Origin: Beaufortia kweichowensis
Taxonomy: Eukaryota; Chordata; Actinopteri; Cypriniformes; Gastromyzontidae
Direction of reading: 5' to 3'
Assembly (NCBI GenBank): GCA_019155185.1
Contig: CM032794.1
Span: forward strand, 18,429,095-18,493,094
DNA length: 64,000 nt
Of this stretch, positions 32,379 to 43,538 are shown in pieces. The notes beneath the pieces are model-generated. The model ran no database searches, was not told the DNA's origin, and was given only the letters and a program-made list of their open reading frames with translations. Every line of letters starts with the position of its first letter. Positions within the stretch are counted from its first letter, which is position 1. Position numbers and translations under genes: made by a program.

Positions 32379-33346
32379 CGGCAGATTTAAACAGTTCCTG
32401 AGTGAACCATAAGACTTTAGAATCACCTTTTAACAAAGGGGCGCTGCTTAACGCATCTGTTGAAATAGAAATGGATACTTGCATCAGTTTTGGTCGCGCT
32501 GAAGTGTCCGTGTGTGCCTGCTGAAAGTCTTTGTGTGGTTTCCAAGAAGATTTTGAAACTGTGTTAAAGTCCGCCATCGGAGGTCCCAAACAAAGTTAGG
32601 GAGTCAGCGTGAGTGATCTTTCCTCCTCCCCTCAGGGGGAGGAGTGGAGCTCATGCAGACTTCAGGTAGAGCAGGAATTAACGTGCGAAGAGAAGAGAGC
32701 GATCTGAAGTTGCTCTGCAGTTTTATCCTCAAAAAGGTCACACCCTATGATGATAAGACTGACCAATGGTTATGTAGTGGGGTAAGGTTTCTTTGTCCCT
32801 TTTCCCAACTTATTTGCAGGCTCATGGCTTTATGGCACATGTGCAAATATCAAACCATATTGTTGTAAGAAGAATATGATGCATGTTATTGTAACATAAC
32901 ATGCACCATAGGAAAGGAAATGTTAAAAGCTTTCTATGGGTAGTAAATATGGCAGTGTTTGGATTGAATTATTTTTTTGGATTACAAGTTTCTTTCCCCT
33001 GCATGAACCTGTAAAACCTAACACAACCTACATATCTACTGGTTAAAGCAAGGTTAACATTTATAGAAAGCAAAGTATAAACAAACACTATACATACATT
33101 TTGGACCCATTTTGTGGCATACAAAGGGAAAGGATTTTTCCTACATTGTTTTAAGATGTTTAAGTTTATTCCTCCCATGTCCATGGAATTGCTTTAAGCT
33201 CAGGGGGTCTTCCCTGGCTAGCCTCAAAGGGTCATAAACCTGTTAAAAGGGACAGACTCTTTGGAGCCGATGGGGTTAAGGTATCCCCCCATCGTATCTG
33301 TCCTTTTTTATATTGCCACTTAGGGAGAACCCACCATATTCCTACA
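32171..33346 (-). mobile_element. LTR-like family F, copy F2
   Basis: It is the longer of two F copies (the other is at 22058-23256) and ends ATTCCTACA at 33346. In layout it parallels family E: a CATGGTGATTACAAATGGTG start region, a purine-rich AGAG run (32348-32373), the AAAGGGGC block and a terminal CTACA-like end, so E and F are diverged relatives. The left end is uncertain and no target duplication is obvious. No coding motif. Confidence 0.7.
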
Positions 33347-33528
33347 ATATATACATACATACAAACTTCTATGAAACTCCTATGAATTTCGTTAGTGGTT
33401 TGAATTATACACCATAAACACATATGCGCCTTTCCCAAAAGCAATGTTAGCCAACTATATTGCAAGTTCCTACCTTACCAACACCGAATCTATGGTAACG
33501 ACGCAACTTGTTTGCTCACAGTGCTTTT

Positions 33529-33600
33529 GGGAAACGTCTCAGGTTACATCTAGCCCCAGTTCCCTTAGAAGGGAATGAGACGCTGCATCGCCATAGTGCC
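33529..33600 (+). mobile_element. DIRS1-like terminal repeat fragment
   Basis: AACGTCTCAGGTTACATC, then CAGTTCCCTTAGAAGGGAAT and GAGACGCTGC match the inverted right end of the DIRS element at 63720-63770 and its internal complementary region. Nothing else of a DIRS element is recognised to the right. Confidence 0.7.
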
Positions 33601-34170
33601 ATCAGGGAGGAGACTTTGGAGTCTCCAGGTCAAACCAGCAGACTGAAGGACAGCTTTATCCACCAGGCCGCCAGAAAGCTTCACACTCTCCCGGCTCTGC
33701 CCTCTCCCCTCGGCAGAATGCCATGCACTGACAATCTAGGACCCCCCAGACACGTGGCGTGTAAGCCAGGGCACCAGGGCAAACCAGGTGCGGTACACTT
33801 CATTCTAGTGGGGGCCACACCATCATCTCAAGGCAGTTTATGTGTCACAATAGATGCTTGGCCTTCCATAGACCTTTGGTACACCGGCATACCATAACCC
33901 CTCCCGAGCTCGTGCTGGATGCATTTGTTGTCAGGGTTACGTGCTGACACTTTGCACCCAGTGCAGGACCCAGAGATAGAAACCAAGGCTTTTTCCACAT
34001 TACCAGCACGCACACCTGCATGTCACTTCGATCATGCGAAAAGAGTTGTTCTTTGGGGTAAACCCCTTGGTTTCGAGCCACCTCTGTTAAGGTCTTGTGT
34101 GCAAAAGATCAACAAGGACAATGTTGGATGCAGTTGCCATGAGACCTAACAGTAACTGAAACTGTCTTAC
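33601..34170. other. No gene recognised
   Basis: A moderately GC-rich stretch with a 129-codon open frame (33508-33897) that overlaps the DIRS end and has no domain. It may be interior sequence of the truncated DIRS-like element; unproven. Confidence 0.3.
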
Positions 34171-34194
34171 AGTGAGTGACTGTACACAACATCA

Positions 34195-34495
34195 TCAGGC
34201 AGCAAAGAGACCTAAGCCGTGGTGAAGCCCATTCCTGGTTGCTCTTTTTGGAGTACACCAGGAATGTTGTGATCGAGGGCAGATATAGGAACGAAGCAGT
34301 CTCCAACACTTTCACAACATAATTTGTGCACCCCATGAGTCCAGTCGTGCGTTGCCTCGGCACCAACGGGACCTGAGCTGTGGAAAACGCATGCCTGGTC
34401 AGGAATTCTGTGATTAAGGGTGGAGCCAGGAATGAAGACGTCTCCAATGCTTTCACAATATCAGTTGTGCACCATACAAATCCAGTCGTGCTGCC
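34195..34495. repeat. Two tandem units of about 140 bp
   Basis: Both units run from ACCT(A/G)AGC(C/T)GTGG through a CAGGAAT and a GTCTCCAA(C/T)(A/G)CTTTCACAA block to TCCAGTCGTGC. They differ by substitutions and small gaps. Confidence 0.8.
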
Positions 34496-34500
34496 TCAAT

Positions 34501-35540
34501 ACTTTTGAAAAAAAATCACAAACCTTTATGTGGAAGGTGTATTATTCAATGTAAAGTATATGCATATATCAAGGATTAAAAACAGCAATGTGCTTTATTT
34601 GTCCAAGCAAATGAATTATACTCTTTAGCTTGTTTAGCTTTCTTAGCTATCCTAAATGCAAAATAACATTTTTGTTAAAGAAAAATTTCCAAAACAAAAT
34701 ATCGAAACAAAATATAACAAAACATTAATGAAACAAAAAATAAATACATTACCAAATACCCACTCCTAAATAACTAATTATATGAAATAGGATATGTTGG
34801 ATGGCGACAGAACGTTGCAATTTGTAACCTTTACCTAAAAATATTTAGAGTGATAAAGTGATGTATTACCAAGCTTTAGATTTTCTTTTTACGCTGATGG
34901 TTAACTGTTAAGATTTATGTATCTGTTTTTGCAAAAGTTAATGTATGGGAAAATTACTACAGCATAAATATTTCTGTCAATGATTTATCCTTTATTCTTT
35001 ATAGCGATGAATGGTTCCTTTTCTAGCATGACCGGTCCCTTAGCGAGACCTATGATTTAAGACATGTTCTGCTTTTTCACTTTTAGCATGTGTCTCATGA
35101 TCTGTATATCGAGGTCAAAAGTTCTTCATGATCTATGTGTTTATATTTCCTTATATGGATGTTACTAACCACAATAAAAAGGCTGCGAGGAGAGAGGAAG
35201 GAGAGAGAGGCGCTGATGATCTTTGGATCAGTGAGACTGCTCTCTCCTCGCGAGTATTATACACCAGTCTTGGTCTGATTGTTGTCTTTATTGATAGTAG
35301 AATTTGAGTAAACCTATCATTAACTTAACCTGAATGCGCGCTAGAATGTTGCTTGAGTTGAGCTTATGATGGAGCGGTATTGGAGCACTTTTGGAGCGAG
35401 TAGAAATGTATCCTAAAACACAACCACACCCCCCTGCTGGTAATTCCTGTGGCAGAGAATTTCACTACAGGTTGCGCTTAGCCGCGGCAACTCATGGGAT
35501 TCTTTTTTCTGAAACGCATTCTTAATGGTCACATCTGTAT
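34501..35540. other. AT-rich, with an LTR-like promoter segment at 35165-35330
   Basis: 34501-35150 shows nothing but AT-rich sequence. At 35173-35320, ACAATAAAAAGGCTGCGAGG is followed by an inverted pair GAGAGAGG...CTCTCCTCGCG and the segment TCTTTATTGATAG, which has the look of a retroviral-type U3/R/U5. No TG...CA ends or target duplication could be placed. Confidence 0.4.
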
Positions 35541-36310
35541 TGTAGTGATTCTGTGGGGAATAGTATTATTTAAACACTTTTGCATTCTCCACCAAAAGAA
35601 GTTAGAATTATAATGAGCTTTGCTCAAAGATAAAAGTTAAAATATTCTCCACCATCCCCTGTATGACCCCAACACGGAAATATTTGTTATTGATTATGAT
35701 AGATTCTGAGTATTTGGATGAAATACTTAATTTAGTGAAATACTAAATGATTAAGAGCATGTAGCGATAATCAACATGATTAGGGACTCCGGATTATGAG
35801 CATGAACAAACAATATCATGTGTGATATAAATATATAAAAGACTTTATTCTCTAGACTAAACAAATACTATCCTAACCTAAACACACATACACACACATG
35901 CATACAGTTTAGCATTAGAAGAAGTTGAAAGAGAGAGAAGAATAGAATATGAGTTCATGGCAGTATTTGATATTCAGCAGATCAACAGCCTGAACGAACC
36001 ATCAGTTTCCTATTTGCGTAGCACCTTTGTAAAAAGAATTAATGATGCTCTATGCATCCATTAATAAGTATGATATTTGCATGTCTTGCCCATCAAAAGG
36101 AAGTGTCCTGATTCAGTTGGTCAAGGCTCCAGTTGGCTGAAAGTTGTAGCGATGAGAAAGAGAACCAGTCTGAGGCAGAGGGTCTTTGAAAGATGAAAGA
36201 CAAGGCCGCAGCCTGGCACAAACTTAGGGGTCCGGTGCAGTCTTCCGGTGCAGTCTTCTTCTAGCTCATCATCAAAGGACCCAAAACATTTTTGACATAT
36301 TGTCAAATGA
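35541..36310 (-). mobile_element. LTR-like family E, diverged copy E4, truncated
   Basis: It starts TGTAGTGATTCTGTGGGGAA, close to the E3 start TGTAGCGATTCTGTGGGGAT, and keeps the same early layout (TATTATTTAAA-type box, ACACATACACACACATGCAT block, repeated AGAGAGAGAA). The other terminus is missing. Confidence 0.7.
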
Positions 36311-37330
36311 TTCATAAATTTTCATTTGCTAACTCGTGGCAATCCGGATGATACCACATTTGTAATTTTTTATCATACTTGATGTGCGGCCCACTGATTT
36401 AAGTTCAATGCATACTTTTTTGAACTCCTCCTACAAATTTCGTCCGATTGGCAAGAAATTTGGTTTCCCGCATCTGGAGACAAACCTGACAAAAAGTTAT
36501 TCAAAGATTTTTTATTGCTTGAATGATTCTCGTATACCGCGTCAAGAAATTCAAATGTCAGCATGCTAAAAGGAACTTAGGCTGTCTCTTTGCAAAACTT
36601 GCATTGACAATAAACTTGTGTCACCATAAGCACATCTTGATCTTTGCACTGTAATTGGGCGCCACCTAGTGGTCAAACGTTATAAGCAAATTTATTGTGT
36701 TTTATATGCTTATTCCTGTGTTTTATAACTGACATGTCATCATCAGAGTTGTACGCATATATTTTCTTTTGCACAACTGGTGGGCTTGACCCCGTAATTG
36801 CTGCTTGCAGCCGGCGACCTGCACCATAGGTGCAAAGCCCTATTGTATCTGCTCAGTTTATTATTATTATTATTATTCTCCTAAAAGAATCACAGTTTTG
36901 ATGGCCTACACATGCTCGAAAAGTCATAAAACTTTGCGAAAACCTCAAAAGTGGCGAGAATTTACATCAGGTATACATTTCAAAATTAGGCATGGACAAA
37001 TGGCTTTATAGCATCACCTACAAAAGTGCAGCATGTGTTTCATGTACATGCATGATATTCGCTGGGCTCATGTATCATCCCAAGACAAACAAAAAAGTCT
37101 CTTGAAGCCAAGCTCTAAACCCAACAGGAAGTCAGCTATTTTTAAATTATTTCGCAATTTTTGTGCATGGTTTGTCATTTCCAGGTGTTGTACTATAACG
37201 AACACCTTCTATAGTTTTCATCAGATCAACATCATATTTGGTCAGTGTCATTGTAAGACTTTTGCCAAGATGTCCAAACCAAAAGGACATCACATCCTGG
37301 GAAACAAAGGACTCTTTCCAACATATTGAG
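36311..37330. mobile_element. Remnant of the GCTGCTTGCAGC terminal-repeat family
   Basis: At 36800-36817 the sequence ATTGCTGCTTGCAGC matches the termini seen at 47291-47312, 47668-47690 and 48094-48113. Around it are the TTATTATTATTATTATTCTCC run and GCGCCACCTAGTGG-type motifs that go with this family. No transposase frame and no second end here. The superfamily is not assigned. Confidence 0.5.
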
Positions 37331-38100
37331 TTCCCCCACAGAGTTTGTGTCCCCATCTCAGATAGCACACCTCAAAGGATGCTAATTGTGAACTCACACC
37401 TTTATATCTGTCTCCTTCTACCCCTCTCTTCATCTACTTCCTCTCAGCTCAGAGAACCCTAAAACTCACCTATGAACTGTATTTAAAATGTACCACATTC
37501 TGTGTGATCAAAGTATCTAAATATTCATGTCTGATATCATTTGAAATGTCTCAGTGCGACTCATACAATGGTCTTACCCCCACAACAGTAGGGCAGATCA
37601 TAACAAAGGTTTAAGGAGTTTGGAGACATTCTGCTCACTGCTGTGGGTGTGTCCTTCCTGGGCTCTTTCATGGAAATGGCCATTTGGGCCTGATCAGGTT
37701 CAGAGTCTTTTCAATGTAAATTACATCTCTACTTGGAGGAAGTATACTTTGGTTTGGGTATTTAAGGGAAGGAAGCAAAAGGTTTGAGGAGTCTGTAAAC
37801 GGATCTCCCGCACAGTTGATGTGTGTAGTTCTTATAGTCGGAGTCTGTAAACAGATTTCCCACACAGTTGCTGTGTGTAGTTTTGATTGTCAGGTAAACA
37901 TTTCTAAATTCTCTCATTTCTACATTATTGACTGTTTTACATGAATTGATCATTGTACTAAATTGTTTGAATTAGATATTGAATCATTGCTTTCGTTTAC
38001 CTGATTAATAAATTGTTATGTTTGTATCAATTCTAAATACTCTGAATTATTGGCTTAGTAGATTCTGATGCATCCGTGTTACCGCAATTCTATGACCAGG
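37331..38100 (+). mobile_element. LTR-like segment with promoter box and 52-bp duplication
   Basis: A GGGTATTTAAGGG box at 37757-37769 is followed by two 44-52-bp repeats at 37789-37840 and 37841-37884 (GAGTCTGTAAAC) and then TTAATAAATTG at 38003. TATA-like box, repeated leader and polyadenylation-like signal in this order suit an LTR read on the plus strand. Ends could not be fixed. Confidence 0.5.
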
Positions 38101-38576
38101 GTTAAGCGTATTTAAATAATTAAGTTGTTATGCAGTCGGATTCACTATATGGGGCTATCATAGTGGTAGTCATAACCTCTTTGAACTAAGTTGTTATATA
38201 GGCGATTGTATGGAGCTACATGGATACCTTTTAATAATAGTAAGCGGGAGCTACATTGTTAAATTGCTTTAGCCATAACCTCTGGTTATGAGGACCCTGT
38301 GCGACAATGAGAACCTTAGTGTACAAGTCCAATAATAATAGTGAGTTGAATAGAATGATAAAACCTTTATCTAAATTTAAGGATTATAACTTAACCTTTA
38401 CAAGGTTTTATCTTTTGGAGTCAGATAAAATTGAGGTATCAAAAGTAACAAATAAGCGCCGGAAGAGACCAGACGTGCTGAAACCTTCCCCCTTACATCA
38501 TCTTAAGGCCTTTGCTATGCTAAATTGTAAAGGGTTTGACTTTTCGTTGATGCACATGTTACGCCATGAAACAAGT

Positions 38577-39025
38577 TTTTGTTATTTAGGCATACATTGT
38601 CCAAATGGCCCCAAACTTCACATGTTTGAAAATAGTCCTGTCCTGAACACATCAACATGCCAGTATTCATTTATAGGCATAGCTCCACCTGTTGGCAGCA
38701 GGAAATGACATGCATCATATTGCGATGAGCTACTCGCAGAAATTTACCCAGATCTACATCATATTTTGTCAGGCTAATCTAACGTCCTATGAGATGTGAA
38801 ATTGTGAAGATCTTGACTTTTCGTTGAAGAGCGTGTCCAGGGCAGCCTGACAAAGTTTGATATTTTGCTATGTAGGAGGAAGTTGTTGTAACTAAGGCAA
38901 ACAATGTCCGAACTGCCCGTAACTTCACAGGTTTCATAAAGCTAATGGTCTGAAAACATCTACAAGGCAATATTCAGCAACAGTCATAGCGCCACCTGCT
39001 GGCAACAGGAAATGTCATGTTTTAC
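38577..39025. repeat. Two units of about 305 bp
   Basis: The blocks at 38583-38722 and 38892-39020 share CAAACTTCACATGTTT/GTAACTTCACAGGTTT, a TCTGAAAACATC-type block and AGC(T/G)CCACCTG(T/C)TGGCA followed by ACAGGAAATG. These belong to a non-coding repeat often found with the GCTGCTTGCAGC family; that link is from memory and not tested here. Confidence 0.65.
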
Positions 39026-39894
39026 ACAGTAATTTACCAGGCAAACAATGTCTGAAATGCCCTTAGCATGTGATGTGCAAACTGCAAACTTCCACGGTCG
39101 GCCATTGTTGGCATTGGCCATTTTGAATTTTGTTGTGAATGTTGTAAAAGTATTTTACTGTTAAAGTTAGGATGTGTATTACAACCAGGAAAGCAAATTG
39201 TTTGTGGCAGAATGCTGTCATGCTGATGTTTTCCGTATTGCCCATCAATGTTTGAATGCTGAAGTAATTTATACTGATGTTAAGCTATTGCTGGATAAAG
39301 CCATTAGAACAGGTAATTTATTTCTTTATTCCACAACGACCATGGATACTTATGTATGTAAAACATTGGTATCCAAACTTTAGCTGTTCTTTTCGCTGGA
39401 AAATGCAAACAACTTTATTGTGTAAGCACTGTACAAACGCAGAAATACGGCTCAGAATCATTAACAACAACTCATTGTTGTAGTTAGGAGACATGTCACA
39501 TAAATATTTACAGTGATAACAGCTTATGCAAAATACAGCACAGTTATTGGGTTTAAACAGATCTTTGTAATGAATATGCAGAGAAAATGTGGGACCATTG
39601 ACCACTTAGAAATAACGCATATACGTCACTCTCTGTAACTTTGCTTCAACTTTCCTTTTTAAACCAGAACTTAAAAATGTTCCACTTATTGAAAAAATGT
39701 ATGAGTGGTATTACTGTTTGAAGGGAAGTATATTTATCTGTTATCATCTAAAAAAAATTTGTTTTGGGGCACATTTTTCATGACACTTTAAAGATCGTGT
39801 TAATTTGTCTTTGTGTCCCGATAAATCAATTGCTGCTTAAAAGTCAGATGTCACCCTGGCCCTGCTGTTGTAATTTGTTCGACCGAAGCCAGAG
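39026..39894. other. No gene seen
   Basis: AT-rich stretch with short overlapping open frames on both strands and no domain. Just right of it begins a gypsy integrase. Confidence 0.3.
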
Positions 39895-40620
39895 TGTGTG
39901 AGTGCACCTAATGTATATTTTCTCAAAAATTACATTTTGATAAGAAAATGGGTTTCCCCTAACTTCCCTGATGATTGGAATACAGTTAACCAAATTGTAG
40001 CTCCAGTAGACTATCGAGACGTGGTTTTAAGTGTTGCACATAATGGTTCGGCTAGTCATTTAGGTGTTGGAAAGACATATGACCGAATTTTGTGACATTT
40101 ATATTGACCCAGTTAAAAGAGAGATGTTTCACGCTTTTGTCAGACTTGTCATGTTTGCCAGGTGGTAGGGAAGTCCAATCAAGTTATTCAGCCAGCAATG
40201 CTTTTTCCAATTCATATGGTTTCAGAACCATTCGAATAATGTTATAATTGAATGTGCTGGACCTCTTCCATGTGTAAAGTCTGGGGATATCATTTAACCT
40301 ATTTTCTGGATACCATCCACAGTCCAACGGACAGACTGAGTGGAAGATCCAGGATATTGGGAGATATCTGAGAAGCTAGTGTCACGCCAGTACCTCCTAC
40401 AGGCAGAATATGCCCAAATCTCCCTCCGACAAGCCTCTACTGGACTGACAGTAGTGTATTTTTCCGGCTTCCAACCGGAAGGTTCCAGCGGTCAACTCCT
40501 GGTTCCAAGAGAGTGAGAGAGTATGGGACTTCACTGATGCTACCTTCGACTACCCACTTCTCAGTACCAACCAGGCGACAAGGTTTGGCTGTCTACAAGA
40601 GACATTTGCCATGCCGTAAG
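39895..40620 (+). pseudogene. Ty3/gypsy integrase, broken
   Basis: The enzyme inserts the element's cDNA in the genome. At 39900-40095 the zinc-binding N-terminal region reads YFLKNYILIRKWVSPNFPDD, IVAPVDYRDVVLSVAHN, then HLGVGKTYDRIL; in another frame, CQTCHVCQVVGKSNQVIQPA completes the HHCC motif. After a deletion comes the end of the catalytic core (SGYHPQSNGQTEWKIQDIGR) and VPAVNSWFQESERVWD from the C-terminal side. Most of the core with its first two catalytic acids is lost. Probably the same gypsy type as at 1-1412. Confidence 0.8.
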
Positions 40621-41190
40621 CTGAGTAGGTCCATGTGACGTCAGGCTTTCTCACCCCGCCATCAATCTCACTCACTTGAGTTTTGCTTATCACCTGCCGC
40701 ACTCTGATAATCCTTCCCATATAAACTACTCTCTGTGCACTTTTACACCGTCTGGTTACATCGTGGCTACGCTACTACTTACCTGACTTACCTACATTTA
40801 CATTTACATTTACTCATTTAGCAGACGCTTTTATCCAAAGCCAGTGGCACACTGGGAGCGATTAGGGGTGAGGTGTCTTGCTCAAGGGCACCTTGTACCA
40901 CCTTCCTGCTGGTAGTGGGAATCGAACCAGCAACTCTCTGGTTGCAAGTCCAACTCTCTAACCACTAGGCTACAACTGCCCCCAATACCTGTTGGATGTT
41001 TGCTTCCTCGTCATCTTCATCAGATCATGTTAAGGAAAAGCACTTTGTTATTTGAAGTTAGGTTACCCTTTGTTTGTTTAGTTCAACCCTTTCTTACCTG
41101 TGTATAGTGTTATCATTAAACCATGTTTTTTTTAATATACTTTTACCTGCTGTTTGGTCTCTCCCTCTGTTGCCTGACATAATGAGGATT
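40621..41190 (+). mobile_element. Probable gypsy 3' LTR remnant, interrupted by a SINE
   Basis: Downstream of integrase sequence, non-coding sequence with CCCATATAAACTAC (40717-40730) and ATTAAACCATG (41115) runs to TTGCCTGACA at 41180, a plausible LTR end. A SINE sits inside at 40793-40983. The left LTR border is not clear. Confidence 0.5.
40793..40983 (-). mobile_element. tRNA-derived SINE with L2-type tail, copy 1
   Basis: On the minus strand: a tRNA-like head with an A box TAGCCTAGTGG and a perfect B box GGTTCGATTCC (internal RNA polymerase III promoter), a central part with CTTGAGCAAGACACC, then TTTGGATAAAAGCGTCTGCT and ATGTAAATGTAAATG repeats. The tail matches the 3' end of L2 family D (57996-58060), so an L2 enzyme probably mobilised it. 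Deletion of AAGTCGC-like bases before the tail distinguishes this copy. Confidence 0.88.
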
Positions 41191-41444
41191 TAAAGTGGTT
41201 TGTATCTTTATTATAACAGAATCTACGAGCAACAAGTTAAATATGCCATCAGTCCCTCAGTTCACCATTCGGCATCGCTAATCTGCTTTGTCTCCAAAAT
41301 GTGTGTACACATGGATCAAAGTTTGTGTGCAGGTGCACACATTTTTCCAGCATTTTTTTATAAATCCCAACTTTTGCGTAGGAAGTAGCATACACATCTT
41401 TCAGGGTCTGTTTTGTGCATACGCAACGGTTATAAATGAGGCCC
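41191..41444. other. Probable MITE end
   Basis: The right end (41395-41442, CATACGCAACGGTTATAAAT then GAGGCCCC) resembles the terminus of a common fish MITE; the partner end was not found. Tandem TGTGTGTACACA-like motifs lie at 41299-41342. Confidence 0.35.
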
Positions 41445-42357
41445 CAGGTCAGGAAGCAGACCGATCAGCTCAACCATCCGTCTGCAAGCTGTCTTGACAT
41501 GTCACATAAGTATAGAGTTTGTACCACCTAAATATCAACATATAGCGACTGTTCCCATAACAAAAAATAATGCAGCTTTTGACACAATAGATCACACAAT
41601 TCTTCTTGATTAGACTAGACTAGAAAACATTGGCATTAGTGGTCAAGCGTTAGCCTGGTTTATTTAACCGAAAGCTACCTGAGCGATACAGATTAAGTTC
41701 CAGTTTGGCATGCCACATCCCTCACCTCCTTTAAGAAACAACTAAAAACACACCTCTTCCACGAACACCTGACATCATAATACAAAAAAAACCAACCCTC
41801 TTTTTTTTCCTCTACAGGTACTTATCTAGCACTGCAAAACATTGTAAATTTAGTAAAGCACTTCTTAGTACTATTGTTGCCGCTTCTGATGTGTCGCTTC
41901 ATTGTCTCCTAATATTAATATTAAGTAAGTCGCTTTGGATAAAAGCATCAGCTAAATGCCTAAATGTAAATGTAAATGTAACAGTCCTGGCCTGCCTGAT
42001 GCCCATCCTGGTACTGCAGAATGAATGACTGCCCAACGACAACCGGACACTTTCTTTGTGCATCCACAGCTCTACTAAATTAAATTTACTACTATATATA
42101 ATTAATTATTTCCTCTCTTAATTAGTAATTATTCTGCATTCTGTAACTGGATTTATAGTGAGTCATAGATGCAATCAATGGCACTTTGTGTCCTCTATTA
42201 CGGATCGCATATGTGCCACAGATTACAGCTATAACATGTCAGGTTTTTTTCTCCCTTTAAGGTTTTTTTTTTAATCCCTGATGACTGACTTGTTTTTCAA
42301 TACCTTTTGAAGCTGCTTTGATATAATGAAAATGCGCTATACAAATAAAATTGAATC
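41445..42357 (+). mobile_element. Composite of L2 family A/B and family D pieces
   Basis: 41445-41580 matches the ORF1 end of LINE B; 41575-41700 is RT (AAFDTIDHTILLD, QALAW). At 41707-41985 there is an L2 family D 3' end (ATSLTSFKKQLKTHLFHEHL, then AAGTCGCTTTGGATAAAAGC and TGTAAA repeats). From 41986 to 42357 there is the 3' UTR of family A with its GCGCTATACAAATAAAATTG tail. So a D fragment appears to have inserted in a decayed A copy, or three pieces were joined. Confidence 0.75.
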
Positions 42358-43388
42358 ACTGTGGTTTTGTCGCTTATTTGACCCCAGTCCAGTCAAGCTG
42401 ATAAGAAGACAAGTACACTGCTAGCAGTGCAAGACAAGATTTAATGTTAATCATGCCCTGTCATTCCTGCCATTAATTCAGCATTGCATTTCATGGTGAC
42501 CTGCGTGTACCAGGCGTCCTTGGAGTCCAGGTATGAAAAAGAAATTGAAAACACTAAGGCAGCACACCCAGAGCCTTATACTATTCTCAGTCAGAATGCA
42601 TCTCTCTAATAGTGTTTGTGTGTATGTTATTTATTACCAGATAAATACTGTATGAATCTGCAACAACTATTCTGTAGTTTAGAGTAAAATGCCTATTTCT
42701 ATACCCTTCCCTTTTTTATCCCTGCTCTGGGCAGTGCAGCAGGAAAAGTGAGAAATGAAAAAAATATATTTCTAACTGCCTTGGCCCAATAAAACTGCCA
42801 AACCTGATCTGCATGAATATGTCACACTTCAATAATTCAGTCTTGTAAAAGAATAAAACAGACAGAGAGAGAGGGTATGAGATTTAGCGCTAAAAACACT
42901 CTCATAGGACTGCACATTACCCCTAAGAAACTTTCCTTTACTGCTCGTACTTTTGAATCACCCGCACTTGACTTTACAACCATAATGAATTAACTTTGTC
43001 TAATGACAATAGCAGCTTCCCTAGAGAAATATTCTTATCTAGGATTTACTTTAAGTGACAAATTAAGCAAAAACTGACTATAGCCTATAATTGTTGCACT
43101 GTGAGAAGTTTATTGTAATAAATCAATGGCTTAGTTCACTAAACTTTAACTAAGGAAGGAGTTCACCAATATAAAGTTCTGTCATTATTTGCTTACCTTC
43201 AAGACTTCAAGACTTTCTACTTTTAGTTTATAGACAGAAAACCAGTCCACATGCTGATACCCTCTTCTGTTTATACTTCCTTAAGATAATGGATCTTCTG
43301 TAGAGATCAGCTTCTCTGCCCAATCATTAATGTGCTGATCCAGACCTACACAAAGTGTTTATGAAGATAGTAGTTCTAGTGCACTTAC
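42358..43388. other. Probable neuroligin intron, no repeat recognised
   Basis: Unique-looking sequence directly beyond the exon's donor site, without transposon motifs or a second exon. Confidence 0.5.
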
Positions 43389-43538
43389 CCAGAACTCCCA
43401 GTCTGTAGTTCATGGTAACTACAATGACGTTGCCGTATGCCGCAAGCACGCTGGCATCAAACATGTTTCCAGTTCCTTCCATGTAAGAACCACCATGAAT
43501 GAACAGCATGACAGGTTTCTTTCTGCGGTCACGGATGT
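43389..43538 (-). CDS. nlgn2: Neuroligin (probably neuroligin-2) internal exon, 150 bp
   Basis: Neuroligins are postsynaptic membrane adhesion proteins with an inactive cholinesterase-like ectodomain that binds neurexins. This exon encodes about 49 residues: DIRDRRKKPVMLFIHGGSYM, then EGTGNMFDASVLAAYGN and VIVVTMNYRLGVLG. The HGGSYMEGTGN stretch is the region that forms the oxyanion hole in true esterases. MLF, NMFD and LAAYGN point to neuroligin-2 rather than 1, 3 or 4, which carry MVY and ASYGN. Splice sites on the minus strand are good: TTTTGACTTTTCTTAG before the exon and G|GTAAGTG after it. The exon starts within a codon (after its first base) and ends after the first base of the next. 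No neighbouring exon is in the window, so introns on both sides are at least 20 kb on the upstream side and 43 kb on the downstream side. Which duplicate (a or b) cannot be told. Confidence 0.9.

Noticed and set aside
33508..33897. 129-codon plus-strand frame
   Set aside because: It begins in unrelated sequence, crosses a DIRS terminus and shows no domain or codon pattern.
36805..37011. Short frame with a Tyr run
   Set aside because: The run comes from a TTA repeat in the MITE end.
40793..40983. tRNA gene, because of perfect A and B boxes
   Set aside because: The head does not close into a full cloverleaf with acceptor stem and is joined to a LINE-type tail; same design at two other sites. 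It is a SINE.
43327..43388. Continuation of the neuroligin frame past the exon
   Set aside because: A strong splice donor ends the exon at 43389, and the residues beyond it do not match neuroligin.
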